Origin: Siderastrea radians
Taxonomy: Eukaryota; Cnidaria; Anthozoa; Scleractinia; Rhizangiidae
Assembly: GCA_964017195.1 (NCBI GenBank)
Contig: OZ024891.1
Location: 8,746,682 to 8,810,681, forward strand
Direction of reading: 5' to 3'
Length of the DNA: 64,000 nt
Positions 46,920 through 60,212 of the stretch are shown here, one piece after another; within the stretch, counting starts at the first letter, position 1, and every line of letters starts with the position of its first letter. The notes under the pieces were generated by a model. The model saw only the letters and a program-made list of their open reading frames with translations, was not told the origin of the DNA and searched no databases. The position numbers were made by a program, and so were the translations under genes.

Positions 46920-49900
46920 TGCAGATTTAACATCAACAAAATATTTTACACTAGGCTCGATCTGTTTTGAATTTGCCGAAGACGTTTGATAAGAAGCCGC
47001 TCGTATTGCCCGAACAAAATGTCACACACTCATTTGTTTGCTGTATATTTTATTTATTGGCCTAATAATGCAAGTAACATTCTGATAATAAAAGCCCACG
47101 CTGCACCTGTGTATTTTTATTTGCACGGCTTCAATGTAATGGTATAATCCTGAGAGTACAACCTTCTTGTCAACAAAGCTCTTGATTATAAATGTTATTT
47201 AGTTTAGCACATTTCTCATTTTGTCATGTCACTGTTTTGTGGTGAAAAAAGTTAGGTTTTTTTCGGTCAATCGGCGGTGTGAGAGCAATTTCGCCTACTC
47301 GACAGGAATAAAACAAATTACCTTCAAATTCTCACAAAAACGGTGGTTTCAGTTGGTTGGCGCGGCGTATTTAACCTGATTTTACCATCGCGCCGTTTGT
47401 CTGTCTTGTGTACGGTTACCGAAAATTCTGCTCCTTTTTCATAAAACAGTTGATGGCTTTTGCGAAGTTGACAACCACAAACATCTCCTCGCTTTCTCGC
47501 ACTTATTTCTCCCCTTTTGTTTAAACACTGACAGGAAACAGGTCAGTTTGGGTAGAAAAATAAATAAAACATCACTGGGCTTAAGCACAGGCTGGTAATT
47601 GCAGCAGAACGAATCAAAAACTTCAAAGAAATACTTGCGTTGTAGACAAACGCCAGAACAGGCCTCTTCACGTTGAAAACGGCAAACGTGAAAAATGGCG
47701 GGAAACTCGTGATCACGTCGTATTTTTGCCGTTCGCGTTTGCCGTAAACGTGAAGCTTAATCTCTCCAATATTGCCTCGACCCACAGGACAACAACAAAT
47801 TCCCCAATTTCCCCCAATTCCTCCCAGTCAACGTTGTTTCCCAATGTTTAGGACGTGATATGGTTCGGGTAGCAAAACAACCTGTCTTCTGGACAGGTTT
47901 AAAAAACTGTAGGGTATTACATGGGATATGTGTTCTAGATCAAGAATGTGAATGTGTGTAGCTGGTGGGTAAAATGAATTCCAATTAGCATTATATAAAG
48001 AAAGAATAGCATTACTTTTATTTTAATTCGGGTAAACAACATCTAAAGCACTTGATTAAATATAGATAACTGAAGTGTTTCGAGATAAGAGAGATAATGA
48101 TTGTAGTGGCATCTGTTTCATTTTAAGATCGTATTCTTTCTTCGAAAATAGCAGAGACAGGTCTTCAACGTATTGTTCTTCATTATTCATTAGTATCAAT
48201 CATATATTGGTATTAACTATGCCGGAAAATATCGCAAACTGATACAATTGCATATTGCAGTATTCGAATTAACTCTGGAAAAAATGGTCACAATATCTGG
48301 CAATGATCATTTGTACGCAAACGTCTTGATCGCGAATGTGATAATTTCTTCTAAAAACTGTGAACCACTCTTCTCTCTGGCGTCCTCGACCGAGGGGGGT
48401 GGGGGGAGGTGAGGCGAGGCCTTTACTTAGAAATACCGGAGCAGCAAAGCCATATAAGCTACATATGGTTTCAACACTGGCATAAAAATCCCAATATACT
48501 TTGCATGTGCTCAAGCAAAATTGTACATTTTATAATCTTACTGATCAACGTTTTTACAAACAAAGGCTAGTGTGTACTTCAAAGAGGTGTTACTCTTAAC
48601 TTTTTGGTTACATGCATGAAGAGTATTCTGACAAAACCAGACAACAAGCCTTAAACGTCACACCAAATTGACTTCAAAAACAAGGTGCGCATTCCACTAC
48701 CTAATATACTACTTAAATTTTCGCGACATTGACGATATTGCACATTGCTGTCTATTTGGTTAAGTTTGGAACTTCAAACGTGAAGTGCTCCAAAATTAGA
48801 GCATTTACGTTTATTTTTGAGGTGCTTTCTAATCTTATTGACAGTAATGTCGATGTCAACCTCAGGAAAACAAGACCATAAAATTGAATATTGTAACAAC
48901 GTATATTGGCTGCATTTGATTTGGTCAGAGTTAACCAAAAGCAAGAAGGTCAGAGTCTTTTGCTGTGTGAGTTTACAATACGCCCGTAGTTTGTCCGGCC
49001 TTTTCTACAATAGTAAGGACCCATTAATTTTGTGTGGTGGTCTTTCCGTAACAAAGCACTCAAGCAATGATCTTTAATTGGTATAGGGTGACCTGCCTTA
49101 ATTACGTTTCAGGCCTATTGACTCAGGTCTTCGTTTCATAGAAAATGTGTTTTACTGATGCCGCTTCTTGCCATGTGCTATCACTAGGGAACGTTGGGAA
49201 GTTTCGACGAAAACATAAAAAAGCTAAGCCCACTTGGACAGTTCCAGGCCGTTTTCCCTTTCTCGTAAGCACACTTCGCTGATTTACTTTCATATTTAGC
49301 GCTGCGGCGCAGTCATGTCCTGGAACGCCGCCCTGCTCTGGGCGATAGGGTAGTCTTCAGTTTGGTAAGTTACCTGAGAAACTAACTCGCAAAAGTAGAT
49401 AGCGAGATTTAAACGTCATAAAAAACAAATTGCTTCCACTTCAAAAAAACAAGGTGCGCATTTAATAGATTTTTGAATTTACGCGACATTAATATTGCAC
49501 ATTTTTTATGTATTTGCTTCAGTTTAGAACTTAGTGTGGGAAAACTCCAAATTAAAGCATTTACGTTTGTTTTTTGGGTGCTTTTCTATTTTATTGACAC
49601 CAATGTTGATATCAACCACAGGGCAACAAGATCATACAATTGCATTTTGTAAACAGCGTATATTGACGGTATTTGATTCGGTCTGAGGATCGAATTTTTT
49701 AACTTGCCAGGCGCCAAACAATCACTGAGTCTTTTCCTTTCCGAGTTCTCGATAAAACCATGGTTTGTCCGGCCTTTTCTACAATAGTAAGGACCTATTG
49801 ATTTTTGTTTGATTGTGTTTATAAAGGGAACATTTACAACGCAATGACCTTATCTGTTATAGTTTGACCTGCCTTTAAATCGCGTTTCAGGCGTATTGGC

Positions 49901-51359
49901 TCAGGTCTTCGTTTTATATAAATTTTGTTTTACTGATGCCTCTTTTATTTCATATGCTAGCACTAGGGAATGTTAGGTAGTTTTGACGAAAACATAAAAA
50001 AAGGCTCTGTCTTTCGCAAGCTTCACTGATTGATTTATTTAGCGCCCGCAGCGCAGTAAAGTCAGGATATATCACCGTATTTTGGGCGATGAGTTAGTCT
50101 TCAGCTCAGAAACATACTCATTAGAGCAGCTATATTTGTAAGGGGGAGGGGGTAAGGTTGATAATCATCCCGAGATACGGATAATAATTCTTGACTTCAT
50201 TTGATTTAGTCTGAGCCAGTTTACCAGACGCACGTGGAGCAAATGCGTCAAACGTGAGAAACTGTACCGCTTTCGCCTCAAATCAACAAACCAAACACAG
50301 AATAACAGAGAACAACGTCGTGTTAATCTCTTAGCTTTCAATAGACTTCATTTGAAAACACAACCATTTAAGAGCACAGTCCACCATAAAAAAGACTAAG
50401 GGGCGGTTTACGTGTGATTTAGAATCTTGCAAGAGGGAGCTACATCAAAGAGAGGATTTGCTGCTTAATTCTGGAAAATGTTCTCTCTTTCTTCTTCTTC
50501 TCTTTTTCTAATTTTGAAGTGGGCGTACTAGACGATAATACAGATTTTGTGCCTATCTTAACCATACTCAACCCAAATGCCAATTAAAAAACTTTTTTCT
50601 TAGTTGTCGATATAATTCAGACAGCCTCTAGACACTTTCCAACACAGTTATTACCATATACAGTAGGTACTACTAAAAAGGATAAAAATAAGTTAAGGGC
50701 CTATCTCTCATGCATTTTTTTTTTAGCAAACATGAGTTTAAAATAGGTAGATACTTATGCCAACAGACAATACGTTGAAGTACCTGGCGGATCAGACACA
50801 CATTTATTTTCAAAACCAAAAGAATCTTTTAGAAATCAACAAAAAACAACGATATTAAATATGTGATTCATGCCGTCTTTCAATATTACGCAAAAGCTTA
50901 AAGGCATTCATTTTGGCTATAATTGAGCGTACAGTGCTCCTTGGAAACCTGTCCAAACAGTTTCAATGCTGTTATTCGGTAAAAAATAAAAGGAGCTTCC
51001 AGAATGAATCGGCTTACCAACAACAAATATTAAAAGTTCCCGGCATTCCTATTTTTACTACGTCTCTTTACCGCGCGTTCCCCATATCTAAACCATTCGA
51101 TTTTAATACAGCTCTATTAGCAGAATCGATTTTTGCCTGATACTTTGAGGTTAGTGGTTAGTGGGTGCATTCTAAGTTTATTCAGGGTTAGGGCATTATG
51201 TACCCAACGACTGAATATTTAACGCTGTACATATACCTTGGCAGTTCGGTCAGACATTTATTAATAAAGTCCAAATAATTGTTTTTTAGAAAGCCAAAAA
51301 AGATACGATATTAATCTCTGATACATGTCATATCATTTCAACTTTAACAAAGCTCTTAA

Positions 51360-51587
51360 CCCTATTCTGCCTGGGCTTTTTTTTAGTTTCTGAGTAGACG
51401 GTTGCTATGGAAACGTCAATCATAACAGACACGCCATGAACACATGAAAATTTTTTCTGATAAATTTTAGGAAAAGTCACAAGATTTGGTGGTTATTCGT
51501 CCAGCCGTATAAAAAATTGAATCTATAAAGTCAGCGCAGGCACAATGTGTGTTCCCCCCCCCCCCCCCCCGCTCAGGCAGAATAGGG
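51360..51587. mobile_element. piggyBac-type MITE, copy B
   Basis: This is the counterpart of 40018-40238, with TTAA at 51356-51359 and 51588-51591. Its internal poly-C tract is longer, which explains the length difference. Presence in both copies shows the insertion predates the duplication. Confidence 0.85.
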
Positions 51588-52222
51588 TTAACACAGAATC
51601 GCTTTTTTCGTGATTCAAACCAGTTAGAAGATGTATTCGAAGCTAAGTTAGAATTGTGTGCACTATGTAACTAGGTAGTTCGGCAGTTAGATTCTTGTTG
51701 AACAATCTGTCAGTTGTACCGTTTCTTCGACTCCACTCAGTCAGTCAAACATTTCCGTTCTCTCTTCTCAGTTTTCAAACAGTTTTAGCATTAAATGTCT
51801 CCAATTGCACTTAGCGACCCCTGAGATAAAACTATCGTCATGTTGAATGGGTTTACAAAAACAATTGCCAGATTCTGTGACTATGTATTTCAAAGTTAAC
51901 TCAAATGCCAATGAATAATGAAATTGCTTTCTCAGCTGATAGATACCGATATATAATTGCATTGTGTTTCCGGCATGTTCACAAACAACCTATAATTGAT
52001 AATGCTTGTTATGATGAAATTACGAATAAGACCTCATATCAGCTTTATTTGAAGTGTGCAAGTGCCCTCCTTATACGCAGATGTCCTTAAAATAGCCGGA
52101 TGGTTTTAAAAATAAGTATATCTCCTTGTATTTAAACTCTTCAAATTCCAATATTAAGGCAAGAGCTTTTGAAGAAAGGCAAAACGTTTCATATTTGATG
52201 ATATTTTAAGGAGTACTAACCC

Positions 52223-52230
52223 TTTAAATA
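52223..52230 (+). promoter_or_regulatory. TATA-like box upstream of secreted gene B
   Basis: TTTAAATA at the same distance from the start codon as in copy A. The surrounding 100 bases appear unchanged between the copies. Confidence 0.35.
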
Positions 52231-52297
52231 CGCTTTTTAATCGAGGGAAAAAGCCAGGGTTTCTTGGTAAGCCGATCAACAGAGCAAACCAGAAATT

Positions 52298-55200
52298 ATG
52301 TTAAAGACAGGGCTGTTTGCCCTGTGCTTCGTTCTGTCCCTTGCTGTTTGTAGCTGTGCAGTTATCTCAGACGAAACCGCACTGGAGCTGAAGGATTTTA
52401 AGGCAGAACCAGTTAGCATTGAAGAAAACAGTGACTGGAGCGAAGGCGAGGACGTTGAACAAAATGATGAGAAATTGAATGGCGTGAGAGAACTGAACGA
52501 TATCGTACACCAAGGTATGCGTTGAGTCGTGTAAGAGGGGTGGGTACATTTCAAAACTGATCTCTTGCTTTGTTCTTAGTTTGACTAGACACTTCACCCT
52601 AAGTGTAAGAGGGCTCGGTACACTGTCTTGTTATGTTCTTAGATAGAGAATGCACTTTACCCACCTTCAAATTGTCTCTTTTTCGCCCGGGACCCAGTTT
52701 TTAAAAATAATTGTTAACTTACCCAGGATTGGCGCGGAACCTATCTTAGAGACTTGCTCTAATTAGAACAAAATAATAAAACCTATTGGGGGTACTTGCC
52801 GCATGCACACGTTTTCCCTCGCTTGGCGCCGGGTACATGTAGTTGCTTTCACTGTAGCTCTGCTTAGTCCATCGTGTTGTTTGCGTCTGTTGTGATTCGC
52901 GGCTGGGGTTCTTATTTTGATTTCCGTTTAATATCCATCAATTAAAAGGCGTTCTAACCTTTTCTTGTACATACTGTAGGACTACACAGTGGCCTTAGGA
53001 ATTTTTCTGAAATTTCTCCCACTACCCCACAAAAGCTCTTCATCTAAAACAAACTTGTGGCTCAAACACCACAGCGTCTTAGTTCACTATTTATTATTTC
53101 AATTTTCCGTCATATTGGCATCGCTGCCTTTTGTGGAATGTTTCAGGGAGACGTTCTAGCTCTAGGCATCTAGTCCTCTGATCTTCCAGTTGTGGGGGAG
53201 CAGGGATGGCGCAGTGGTCAAGGCAATCGCCTCTCACCAGACTCGGCGTCATATGTGGGTTGAGTTTGTTGTTGGTTCTCGTCCTTGCTCCGGGAGGTTT
53301 TTCTCCGGTTACTCCGGGTTTCCCCTCTCCTCAGAAACCAGCATTTCTAAATTCCAATTCGACCTGGACACAGTGGACCAAGAGCCACCTTGTGGATGTG
53401 CTACTGCTAATTCCCATTTAGTATTATTTATTTATTTATTTATTTATAGTAGTGCTGAGTTGAACCTTTTTTCTATTTAATTTGTTGACTTGTTGAAGGA
53501 GAACCTGTGTTCACTGAAGAAAAAAGTGATAGTGATTGGAATAGCGAGGAAGAGGAGTTTGAAGGTGATGAAGACGACAACGACAACTACGACAGCGAAG
53601 CCGAAGACCAAGATGAGGCTGAAGGTGATGATGAAGCCGAAGACGAAACCGAAGATGGCAGCGACGATGAAGCCGAAGACAATGATGAAGCCAACGATGA
53701 AGATGAAGGCGAAGATGAAGACCAAGAAGAAGACGAAGATGAAGACGAAGACGAATTCGCATCCAAAGCTGAAGCTGACACTGAAAGCGAAACCGACGAC
53801 ATGCCCAAGAATGAGATAGAAAAGTTGAAAGATGACGCCACGGAGTTAGAAGGTCAGTGAATCTCACCATCATAAAAGTTGTTTTCCTCTGATTGCCAAG
53901 ACAAAAGGCAGTTGTGTGTTTTTTCCTTAGCTCGAATCAATAATTGGTTTAAAAAAAACACTTGCAGTGCGTCGTAGCCTATTTAACCAAACGTGCTTTG
54001 CTATTGGTTAATTACCAGCTATGGGATTCTACCCATTGTCATTTGGCGCATGTGTGTTTTTCCGCTTTGTGGTGGTTGCAAGCATTTGCTTCTGGTCTTC
54101 TCTTTTCTCTCTTCTCTCTTCGTCTCTCTTCAAAAGGGTGATTAAGAGTGATTAACAGAGGGAAGAGTGATTAACAACATCTTGAAGGTTAAAAAACGAC
54201 AACGGCAACTAGAGGCTCTATCTTGTCATTGAGGATACACACAGTATTGTAAAAGCACACAACTCGAATGAAATTAAATCTTAACGCAACTCAAACCATG
54301 ATAAACTGAATTTCATCAATTACATATTTATGAAAAAATCATTGGCATTTTTCAGTTCTTTAGTAATTTCAGTATTTTACTTTAAAATTCATCTTCAGAA
54401 GTTGAGTAATTTTGCAATAGACAAGGAAACGGGTTTGAACTTCGAAATACTTTATCCCTTGGTTATATCTGCCGAATTTAGTCTTTGCATTGTGATTCGA
54501 AGCCTAATTTTCAAAGTCAGACGTATCAGTGTTAGTTTAACCACGTTATTATTGGGCTGTGATCTGGAAAACAGTTGGGTTATTATTGTCCGATAAAATT
54601 TTCCACAAGTGAAAATGCGTCTTGGTCACAAATTGTATCAGCAATGAACCTATTCTATTTTGCCCAAGGAAGAAGACTCTTCCTTAAGAATCACTGCTAA
54701 CTCCCCCATTCAGAATTCTAAGGTCGGCATTTTTGCAAATATCAAGTAGCCGTTTACCATGGCTGCTTGGCTCGTTATCATAGCTATTTCGAAGAGTTAG
54801 GCTAGGTGAATATTCAGATAGATAATTTTTTACGATGTATTACCTTCGTGACATGCACTTTCCGACAACTCTCCTGTTCTCCCTGATTAGTTTTGATCCT
54901 TGGGAGGGGAATTTAAGATATCTGTTTTCAAGATGTCCAAATAAATCTGGATTAAAGTGTTTTACGTTTCACGGTGGTTTGTAAAGTCTACATGTAGATA
55001 TTGTCTTTCGCTGTCTTGGCATGAACTTTGCTGATTTCGAACAATAGAAAATTTGGAAACTTTTTTAACAATTGAGATCCAATCAGGAAATACATTGCTA
55101 TGAAGCAAAACTATTCCTCTGGAGTAACGACCACTATTTTTCGATTTTGTAGCATCTTGAATCGCACACCTATATGTTCTAACCTTGATCTCAGAAACTG

Positions 55201-56298
55201 ACTAATCAGTACACCCATGCACCACTCTTGTGTAGCAAGGGCACTTTCCTTCACCATTGACCAGCTTCGTACAGTAAAATTCTGACTGCTCGGCGAACCA
55301 ATGAATAACTGTCGTTTTGCAACCCGAAAACTGCTTGTTCAGCTATATCATAAATCTTGTGTTATCTTCTAAATTAGCAAAAGGTGTGAATGGTTTTAGG
55401 CCAATGATTGTCTAATGCATTTTTAAATTGAAATTGTTTTCGTTGGTGTGTTTCTGAACTATTCAGAAAAGACCCCATAAGCTACAGTTCAAATTTAATC
55501 AACATACAAAGTCTCTTTACTTTAAATGACACACCGTGGGTTTAAGAATTTTAAAACACCATCTTTTATTTATTTATCATCTTATATTTAACAGAGCGAA
55601 GCGAACTATTGGAAAGTGAAGATCCTCAGCGAAGAAAGGGTAGGAATGCCAGGAGACGTGGTGGAAAGGGCACACCCTCACGACGGGGTGGACGACGTGG
55701 GAGATCTTCACGAGGGCGAAGACGACCGGGCGGACGAAGAGGGCGATCGTCTGGAAAAAGTGGGCAGGGCCGTGTAAGGCGTAGAGGACAAGGGAGACGT
55801 GGAGGAAGAGGGCGACCCAGGGGAGGACGTGGAGGAAGAAGCCGATCCAGAGGGGGCCGTGGAGGAAGAGGGCGACCCAGAGGAAGACGTGGAGGAAGAA
55901 GCCGATCCAGAGGGGGACGTGGAGGAAGAGGGCGACCCAGGGGAGGACGTGGAGGAAGAGGCCGATCCAGAGGGGGACGTGGAGGAAGAGGGCGACCCAG
56001 GGGAGGACGTGGAGGAAGAAGCCGATCCAGAGGGGGACGTGGAGGAGGAGGGCGGCCCGGGGGAGGACGTGGAGGTCGAGGACGCAAGCCGAAACAACAG
56101 GCCACATGCGGAGGACAACCATACGATCCTACTAAACAAATTTGCTGTAATGGTGTTATAAATGATTTGTTTCCCTTTCCTAGGTGCTGCGGGACAAAGG
56201 TTTACAACTATCTGACCTACAAGTGTTGCAACGACGGTGGCAAGTTGATCCCCTTCCCCAGAGAGAGGCCGTGTCCTACTCCTCCTCCACAGTTTTGA
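52298..56298 (+). CDS. Secreted bipolar acidic/Arg-Gly galaxin-like protein, copy B
   Basis: Exons: 52298-52514, 53499-53852, 55595-56298. Phases and exon sizes are the same as in copy A, and the protein is also 424 residues. I count four differences from copy A: Leu to Val in the linker before the first intron, Ser to Asn in the DW(S/N)SEEE block, and Arg to Lys and Gly to Arg in the early Arg/Gly domain. The signal peptide, the acidic exon, all 20-residue repeats and all eight cysteines are kept. The open frame with no inactivating change suggests both copies are functional or the duplication is young. Regulatory sequence seems shared, because the upstream region is duplicated too. Confidence 0.82.
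53191..53447 (+). mobile_element. tRNA-derived SINE, copy B
   Basis: This is the same SINE insertion as at 41841, in intron 1 of the second gene. Box A and box B are intact. Its (TTTA)n tail is about 30 bases shorter than in copy A. Confidence 0.75.
55799..56081 (+). repeat. 60 bp coding minisatellite, copy B
   Basis: The array has the same number of units as copy A, so it has not expanded or contracted since the segmental duplication. Confidence 0.9.
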
Positions 56299-56423
56299 TA
56301 CCAGAATTGATGGCGACCCAGGTTTATATTCCATAAGGAACACTCGATTACAAGTTGTAAGGGAAACAAAAACTTTAAAGTAAGCTGAAAAGCTCATGTT
56401 AACCTTAAGCAGTAAGATTTGCC

Positions 56424-56429
56424 AATAAA
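56424..56429 (+). promoter_or_regulatory. Polyadenylation signal AATAAA, gene B
   Basis: AATAAA lies 126 bases after the stop codon, in the same place as in copy A. Confidence 0.6.
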
Positions 56430-56796
56430 AATAAGGTTTGATTCGCATTTTCCCTGCATTATTTTCTTGCAAACTAGTATTCTTTACTTTTTCCACTATC
56501 TTCACCGGTGCAGAACGTAGTCCAAAAAGAATCAGACTTCAAGTCAGAGTCTTTTTATCAGGAGAGACGTCACACTTCCTCCCTTGGTAGAGAAGAGCTA
56601 TTTACCCTTGAGGGGTGTGGTTAGGTGGGGAAAGCAGGGGGAATCACTGCGACTATTTTAAAGTGAAAACTTCAAAATGGTTTACCTATGCTTGAAAATG
56701 CAAATTCCTAATTCTTTCAATTTGAACTTTCCGACTGAAATTTTATGACACTTCCTCATAGAAACTCGACCGAAATTCGCGAAATCAACCAAGATA

Positions 56797-58968
56797 GAAA
56801 AGATACTATATCCTTAATTATTAAAAACTGGACTAGGTATATTGGATTTCTAGCATTTTGATTGGCTCAACGGAGCTAGGCTATCAGCTCATATACCTGC
56901 TGCGACCAAATATGGTCAATGAACACTCAACAACAAAGTGAGCTGAAAGTTTTTTTCCTCGCGAGCAACCCGGCGAGAAAAATGGACGAGAAAAATCACT
57001 TGCCAGCAAATTTAAATTAAGCAGAAATTCCAACAACGTCACCAACAAGCATCACCAACAGCGTCGTCTAACACAAGTCAAAATTGTTTGAAGAAACTGT
57101 GCAGAAATAGAAATTTAAGCATTAAGCGTTGTGTTTACAATTAATTTCTTTCATCGATCGTCGCGACGATCATTGAAATTGAACAAAAGGTAGGTATTAT
57201 CAAAAAGGATTTCCACTTCAAAATATCAAGACAAGACATAAAATAAAACACAATGAAATGGGGCTGGGGCATTTAATAAAAACTATCACACATTCATGGC
57301 GAGTCGGTGCGAAAATCATGAAGCAGTCTAAACAAGTGCTAAAAAAATACAGCTGCAAACTACCAAGAAGGAAGGAAGGGCGAGATTGTTTTTCGGCTTT
57401 AACATGCAAAATCAGGACACTGGTTTACCTGCACTTGTTGTAGCTCTATGTTCCAACAGGTCCAAATGCTCAGATAGAAATTGGATGCCCTGTAAACGGA
57501 GTTGAATCGCTTTTCCAGTTGTTTGAATGTTGTTTTTACCATTCCGTCCGCAACCTCTAAACCGAGAACAACTGCATTTTGCGCTTTGCGTTTAACAAAC
57601 TATGATGGTGAATTCTAATGTTCCTCGCTACAGTAATCTTGCTTCTGAGCTGCATAGAAAATACCTCTTCAAGTTCAACTGTTCAAATTTGTTCTGTCTT
57701 CAGTTCGATCAAACACGCACATGATGGCTCCGTTGTGCGAACAGATTACAAACTTGTTCAGTTTCAACTCCAGCAGCTATATGGTGAAATTGTACAGCTT
57801 CAATCCGCTTTGAACGATGATTACAACAATGTTCAGGAAAAATCAAACATGTACCATATTTCAGAGCGAATAATTAGAAGATTTTTTTCCAAAACGTGTG
57901 CTACTTGGTTCACTTTCGAGCAGTTTTCATTGATTCATTCAGCTTTGCAATGAAACGCTGCAACACTTCGCGAGGTTTTGGCGCCTTTTTCGTTCAGTCA
58001 TGTGATCGATTCTTGTTCCGCTTAAATTTCTTTTCTCATTTTTCCCGTTCTTTCTGATTTTCTTTTTAAATAGTGGTTAAGTTTTTAATAAAACAATTAT
58101 TCTACTCGGGCTTGCTGGATATCAAATGATTATAACCAACTCGGCGCTACGCGCCTCGTTGGTTATCTATCATTCGATATCCAGCGCGCCCTCGTAGAAT
58201 AATTGTTAATTAGCTTTCATTTCAATGCCACCTTTTGGATGTTATCCACAGAAGGAAAAAAGTTTGAAAAGTGTGACACCTTGTAAAAAATACACAATTT
58301 CACTGGAAAGTATAAAGGGTTTTCACGGCGGCCATATTAAAGGAATAAAACAATTAAAATATTCCTTTATCATTTATGCAAATAGTTTTAATTGCCCATA
58401 TTTCCAACATGGCCTCTGTGAAAAAAAACCTTATATTGCTATTGAACCAAATTGTTACATTTTGTAGATTATTTTTGTTTAGGAAACTTCATTTTTACAA
58501 AAAAAACAATGCAATGTATACTGCTAAAAGGGGCTAGTACTCTTTTCCAGTTGCACGAAAAACATAGTCGCAAAAGCAGAAAGAAACATTTGAGCGTCAT
58601 ACAAAACAAATTGGCTTTTTACTTCAAAAACAAAAATTGCATTCAAAGTTCTAATATTCCACTTGAACTTCCGCGAAAGTGATATTGTACATTGTGAAGA
58701 GTTCCAAAATTAGAGCATTTACGTTCATTTTAAGGTGGCTCGCCTTGATTTTGCTAGACCAAAACAACTAACTTTGAGCGACTGATGCTTCACTGTCAGA
58801 GCGCGGTACGACTAGCGACTTCACACATTAGCTACACATTAAACAAAGTCGCCAAAAATGTTAGTTTGATTGACATCGGAGTTACTATAGCAACACGGCG
58901 ATGACTTCATGCATTTTACACATTTCCAATCTTCTCGACATCTAGATCTAAACTATGAAAACAACCTT
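56797..58968. other. 2.17 kb block present only in copy B
   Basis: Copy A joins the two flanks directly near 45416. The block holds AT-rich DNA, a 111-codon frame at 57618-57953 (no family recognised), a palindromic element, a relative of the old internal repeat near 58540-58740, and at its right end an arm that is inverted relative to 60035-60212. That arm argues that copy A lost this block, because copy A keeps only the partner arm. Confidence 0.75.
58092..58207. repeat. Palindromic fold-back element, about 116 bp
   Basis: The ends read AACAATTATTCTAC and GTAGAATAATTGTT. The arms read CTGGATATC / GATATCCAG around a centre GGCGCTACGCGCC. It has the same architecture as the element at 11529-11641. 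Confidence 0.75.
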
Positions 58969-60212
58969 AGGTCAATAGTAGGCCACATGTAGGTCTTCCT
59001 TGCTGGAAAGTTTTAAGAAATTCTTTGGGAACGTTTTCGAGAAAATTCGCGTTGAATCTTTTCCTTGAAAAACTTAACAACATATGCGACATTGTTTCCT
59101 TACATTTCAAGTGCATTGAATCATTTTAAGGATGCGAAATGATGGGAAAAGTATAGCGATCTTTTGCATTTGTAACAAAACCGTCACAACAGACATCTTT
59201 CTAAATTTTCTTTTTGCCTTTATTCCGCATATTTGCACACCGTTGCCAAAACGTTCGTGAAAGTGTTTCATTTTTGTATATTGACAAAACATTTTTTAAA
59301 ACATAAATCGGTAGTAACACAGCTGGCTGAAGCGGTGCTATGATTAAAACTCTAAACGTGTTGTTTGCTAAAAAATTTTTAACTCTGTTGGATGTTCTAT
59401 ATTTAAGCAAGGGCTCTTTTCTGAAAAGTGGCTACATCATGCAAATTCCCATTGTAGAAAGAGCAAAATATTGTAGCGTGCCTCTCGGTAATGGCTCGTA
59501 AATTTGCTGAATATAGACAAACGAGAATATTCTGAAAGAAATCAGGTGGCAACAATTAATACGAGCTAATGCTCTTTTGGAGGAAGGTAATAGTTTCCAA
59601 TATTTTTCGTTTTACTTCCATCTCTTAAAATGGTTCAATGCATTTGAAATTTACGGAAACAGTGCAGCACACCTTGAACTTTAGGTTGAAGATTTACGGA
59701 AAACTCCATCCACTAGGTTTAGAATTACAGCTCCTCTGACAAAAATTTAACTACTTGCAATGAAATAAGCATATTTTAAACATTACTTATTACAACATCA
59801 AATGAAATAAAATAAAGGAAATTGCTTGAAACTCTCATGGAAAGTAGTTCTATGTTACATCAATAAAATACGGAGAAATCTTCGTTTCATTGGTGTTGAC
59901 AAATTAACTAAAGGAAAGAAGAATCTTTAATTTTTTTAAGGAAAATCTTCAACCTGAATTTTCTCGAAAACGCTCTTAGAGAACTTCGTAAAACTTCTAG
60001 TCGGGAAGACCTCCATGTCGCCTACTAGGGACATAAGGTCGTTTCAAAAGTTTAGGTCTACATTTCCACAAAATTGGAAATAATCAAAATGCTTGACGTC
60101 ATCGCAGTGTTGCTATAGTAACTCCGATGTCAACGAAAATAACTTATTTGAAACGTTTGTTTAATGTGTAGAAAATGTATGAAGTCGCTAGTCCTATCGA
60201 GGCCTGACACAA
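58790..60212. mobile_element. Inverted-arm element of about 1.4 kb, intact only in copy B
   Basis: The left arm (about 58790-58968) is the diverged reverse complement of the right arm (about 60035-60212). Shared blocks are GACATCGGAGTTACTATAGC against its complement, and GACTTC / GAAGTCGCTAGTC. The interior of about 1.07 kb has no coding sequence. It looks like an old non-autonomous DNA element. Copy A retains the interior and the right arm (from 46482). Confidence 0.6.

Larger units (their letters stand above)
35837..47432. repeat. Segmental tandem duplication, copy A (11.6 kb)
   Basis: This block aligns over its whole length with 47433-60985 at very high identity, including the complete secreted-protein gene. 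It has about 265 bases (36296-36562) that copy B lacks. It lacks about 2.17 kb that copy B has. Outside the gene and its repeats, about 36180-40870 and 45050-47430 show no recognisable coding sequence. Confidence 0.95.

Noticed and set aside
57618..57953. 111-codon frame with a hydrophobic start in the block unique to copy B
   Set aside because: The start looks like a weak signal peptide, but there is no similarity, no paired cysteines and no partner exon.
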